NCBI GenBank assembly: GCA_964424805.1 | Contig: CAYRKH010000006.1 | Coordinates: forward strand, 29,727-93,726 | Origin: IDS-8 sp964424805 | Lineage (GTDB): Bacteria > Pseudomonadota > Gammaproteobacteria > Steroidobacterales > Woeseiaceae | DNA: 64,000 nucleotides | Direction: 5' to 3' | Shown: positions 61,534-64,000 of the stretch, in pieces | How positions within the stretch are numbered: position 1 is the first letter of the stretch | Layout: each line of letters begins with the position of its first letter | Position numbers and translations under genes: made by a program | Notes under the pieces: model-generated | Told to the model about the DNA's origin: nothing | What the model saw: the letters and a program-made list of their open reading frames with translations, nothing else | The model's database searches: none

Positions 61534-62607
61534 CTACCCTGACGATAGAAGGGGGCCCATCGTCACGCGGTCGCGGCCGCCGCGTTTGCTTTCGTAGAGT
61601 GCCTCGTCGGCCCTCGCGACGAGCTGCTCCGTGGTGACAGTCTCACCGCGCGAGCGCAGCGCCACGCCGACGCTGATCGTAACGGGCAGGGGCTCGCCTC
61701 CCGTCTGGATGATCAGCTTGCGCATGCCGCTGCAGATACGTTCGCCGAGCCCCAGGCAGCCTTTCGCATCGACGTCTTGCACGATCACCAGGAACTCTTC
61801 ACCGCCGTAACGGCACACGATGTCCTGCGGCCGCACCGAGGCGACGATGCCGGCGGCCATTCTCCGCAGCACCTCGTCGCCGAACTGGTGCCCGAACTGG
61901 TCGTTGATCTGCTTGAAGTTGTCGATGTCCGCCAGGCAGATGCCGAGCGTGTGGTCGTACGTGTGCGCGTCCCCGAGTGACGCATCGAGGAGCTCGGTAG
62001 CGCCGCGGCGGTTCCAGAGCCGCGTCAGCGGATCGAACATCGCCTGCCGCCGCGCCCGGCCGAGCTTCGATGCCAGCGCCGCCTGGGCGTTCTTCAGCTC
62101 GAGGGAAAAAAGCTCGCGCTGGGCCATGCCGGCGAGGTCCGCGAGAATCGTGCCGAAATTCGCGTCCGGCTCGCGCGGGCGAAGGCCCATGACGCAAAAA
62201 GTGCCCACGGTTTTCGTTGCCGAGTTGCGAAGCGGAGCGCCGGCGTAAAAGCGCACGTTCGGCTTGCCGCGGACCAACGGGTTGTCCATGAGGTACAGGT
62301 CGTTGCGCGTATCCGGCACGATGACCGGCCGGCCGTCTTTCAGCACCTCCACGCACAGGCTCCGTTCAAGCGGCAACTCGCTCACCTGCAATCCCGCTAC
62401 CGACTTGAACCACTGGCGGCCGTCTTCCACCACGGTAATCGCGGCAATTGGCACGCCGAGCGCGCGGCGCGCCAGCCGGGTGATCCGTTCGAACCGCTCC
62501 TCGAGCGGCGTATAGAAGGGATCCAGCGTATGCAGGCTCGCAATCCGCAGGGTTGCCGTGCTCGCGACGGTGCGGCTGAGCGTCGTGTCCTCGTCAGAAT
62601 CGGTCAC
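61534..62607 (-). CDS. GAF-GGDEF diguanylate cyclase
   Basis: 357 residues, no transmembrane segment. A GAF domain (about 35-165; RQWFKSVAGLQ, SLCVEVLKDGRPVIVPDT, FYAGAPLRNSATKTVGTFCVMG) is followed by a coiled linker and a GGDEF domain. GGEEF (268-272) is catalytically intact, with an RxxD product-inhibition site (RPQD, 259-262) at the correct spacing. It should make c-di-GMP in the cytoplasm and be feedback inhibited. GAF ligand unknown. Confidence 0.93.
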   Translation of the reverse strand: MTDSDEDTTLSRTVASTATLRIASLHTLDPFYTPLEERFERITRLARRALGVPIAAITVVEDGRQWFKSVAGLQVSELPLERSLCVEVLKDGRPVIVPDTRNDLYLMDNPLVRGKPNVRFYAGAPLRNSATKTVGTFCVMGLRPREPDANFGTILADLAGMAQRELFSLELKNAQAALASKLGRARRQAMFDPLTRLWNRRGATELLDASLGDAHTYDHTLGICLADIDNFKQINDQFGHQFGDEVLRRMAAGIVASVRPQDIVCRYGGEEFLVIVQDVDAKGCLGLGERICSGMRKLIIQTGGEPLPVTISVGVALRSRGETVTTEQLVARADEALYESKRGGRDRVTMGPLLSSG

Positions 62608-63091
62608 AGGCAGAGCTCATTGCAGGTGGCGCCATCCGCCGGGAAGCCGCCCGTTGCGGCCTCGAAATTGTCACCAAAATGCGCCGAAAAGCAACAGCAA
62701 AACAACCGGTTGCTGCCCCAACTCCCAGGCTTCCATATGGTGAACGTGGACCATTCCGGCGTCAATCTACGGCGTCACGAACCTGGCACAATCGTTCCAG
62801 TTCGCATCTGCGCAGCTTCGCCCGCTGCGAGCCGCGACGACCTGCCGGCTTCAGCCTGGAAGCCCCGGGTTGCGTGCGTCGGTCGCGGCGCCGCGGCAAA
62901 AAGCTGGATCGGGCGGCACGCGCGATGCTATTTTTTGCCGTTACCCGTCGAAAAAACAACGCACAAAAGAAAGCCTTCGCGACCCAATTTCCTGTCATTT
63001 TCGACTCAATAGTGGCAGCGAAAAATCTTTCCGGGAGACCGTCACGGCCGATCACTGGTCCGTTCCGCGCAAAATTGCCACACTATTGATC
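62608..63091. other. 484-nt gap without a convincing gene
   Basis: No frame here has protein-like features. The stretch becomes AT-rich from about 62930. Near maeB, CAATAGTGGCA (63007-63017) and TGCCACACTATTG (63076-63088) form an interrupted inverted repeat about 60 nt apart, the second just before the maeB ATG. It may be an operator pair or a leader stem. A sigma-54-like TGGCACA at 62780 lacks the -12 GC. Confidence 0.5.
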
Positions 63092-64000
63092 ATGTCCGAC
63101 GCACTGGAAGAGCCCGCGCTTCGTTATCACCGCCAGCCGCCGGCCGGAAAACTGGCCGTAACGCCGACGAAGCCGCTCGCCAATCAACTCGACCTCGCGC
63201 TCGCGTATTCGCCGGGTGTGGCGTGGCCGTGCCTGCGCATCAAAGACGACCCGCGCGAGGCCGCGCGCCTGACGACGCGGGCGAACCTGGTGGCGGTCGT
63301 TTCCAACGGCACCGCGGTGCTGGGCCTCGGCGCCATCGGTCCGCTGGCGGCCAAGCCCGTCATGGAAGGCAAGGCGGTGCTGTTCAAGAAGTTCGCCGGC
63401 ATCGACGTGTTCGATCTCGAGGTCGATGAGCGAGACCCCGCGAAGCTCATCGACATCATCGCGAGCCTCGAGCCGACCTTCGGCGGCATCAATCTCGAGG
63501 ACATCAAGTCTCCCGAGTGCTTCGAGATCGAGCAGGAGCTCCGCCGCCGCATGCGCATCCCCGTCTTCCACGACGACCAGCACGGCACGGCAATCGTTTC
63601 CTCTGCGGCAATCCGCAACGGCCTAAAGCTTGCGGGAAAGGAACTCGCCGACATCACGCTCGTCTCGACCGGGGGTGGCGCGGCGGGACTGGCCTGCCTC
63701 GACCTGCTCGTGAGCCAGGGGCTGAAGCCCTCGAACATCACCCTCGTCGACCTCGACGGGGTCGTCTATGCGGGGCGCCGGGAGGGCATGAATCCTTACA
63801 AGGCGCGCTACGCGCGCGAAACCTCCGTGCGCACGCTCGGAGAAGCGATGGAAGGCGCAGACGTGTTTCTCGGTTTGTCGGCGCCGGGCGTGCTGAGCGC
63901 GGAAATGGTCGCCGGTATGGCGCCGAAGCCGCTCATCCTGGCGCTCGCCAACCCGGAGCCCGAGATCATGCCCGAAGCGGCGCTCGCCGCGCGCCCCGAC
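63092..64000 (+). CDS. maeB: NADP-dependent malic enzyme, cut by window end
   Basis: 303 residues of the N-terminal part are present; the gene continues beyond 64000. The malic enzyme N domain contains the VSNGTAVLGLGAIGPLAAKPVMEGK and FGGINLEDIKSPECFEIE signatures and the metal-ligand motif HDDQHGTA; the Rossmann domain starts at VSTGGGAAGLACLDLL. It converts malate to pyruvate and CO2 with NADPH. MaeB proteins usually carry a C-terminal phosphotransacetylase domain, which cannot be checked here. Confidence 0.94.
   Translation, partial: MSDALEEPALRYHRQPPAGKLAVTPTKPLANQLDLALAYSPGVAWPCLRIKDDPREAARLTTRANLVAVVSNGTAVLGLGAIGPLAAKPVMEGKAVLFKKFAGIDVFDLEVDERDPAKLIDIIASLEPTFGGINLEDIKSPECFEIEQELRRRMRIPVFHDDQHGTAIVSSAAIRNGLKLAGKELADITLVSTGGGAAGLACLDLLVSQGLKPSNITLVDLDGVVYAGRREGMNPYKARYARETSVRTLGEAMEGADVFLGLSAPGVLSAEMVAGMAPKPLILALANPEPEIMPEAALAARPD

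Noticed and set aside
62780..62796. TGGCACA followed by TTCCA, resembling a sigma-54 site
   Set aside because: The essential -12 GC is replaced by CC, and the site is over 300 nt from maeB.

Overview
The window is about 64 kb of a GC-rich (roughly two-thirds G+C), densely coded bacterial chromosome. The outer-membrane machinery (TamA/TamB, an extra Omp85-like protein), the YbdG-type MscS channel, YihG-type acyltransferase, MaeB-type malic enzyme and the ectoine cluster with its own aspartate kinase all point to a gammaproteobacterium, probably a marine or salt-exposed one. This placement is inference from gene content; no rRNA or tRNA was seen. I saw no insertion sequence, prophage or CRISPR array.

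Layout. 0-9 kb holds small exported and membrane proteins, a MATE exporter, a NERD protein, an MBL-fold hydrolase, a GIY-YIG protein with no ATG or GTG start, and a PlsC acyltransferase. 9-16 kb holds folD, an Omp85-like barrel with an alpha-methylacyl-CoA racemase, then mtnA coupled to a class II aldolase, a beta-propeller protein and a CxxCH protein. 16-27 kb holds a TonB/TPR pair, an amidohydrolase with a threonine dehydratase, and tamA-tamB. At 27 kb a c-di-GMP-I riboswitch precedes an FAD-linked oxidase. 28-38 kb holds a mechanosensitive channel and an RND efflux operon (one adaptor, two pumps). 38-45 kb holds a DUF222-HNH endonuclease, an M28 peptidase and a zinc hydrolase. 45-48 kb holds a PLP decarboxylase coupled to mtnB-mtnC-mtnD, bracketed by two REP-like palindromes. 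50-55 kb is the ectoine/5-hydroxyectoine operon with ectA and ectB in one continuous reading frame, then ectC, ectD and ask, divergent from a MarR-family ectR. 55-58 kb carries two sigma-54-type promoters and an AAA+ regulator lacking the GAFTGA loop. 58-62.6 kb is a c-di-GMP block. The window ends inside maeB.

How the genes work together. Three themes stand out. First, osmoprotection: Ask, EctA-EctB, EctC and EctD cover aspartate to 5-hydroxyectoine, apart from aspartate-semialdehyde dehydrogenase. Second, methylthioadenosine salvage: mtnA is about 32 kb from mtnBCD and sits beside its own aldolase, so two routes may leave methylthioribulose-1-phosphate or its 5-deoxy analogue. Third, c-di-GMP: two turnover enzymes and one riboswitch lie in the same window. 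A third possible sigma-54 site lies before the first gene, so sigma-54 may control several small or unknown genes here.
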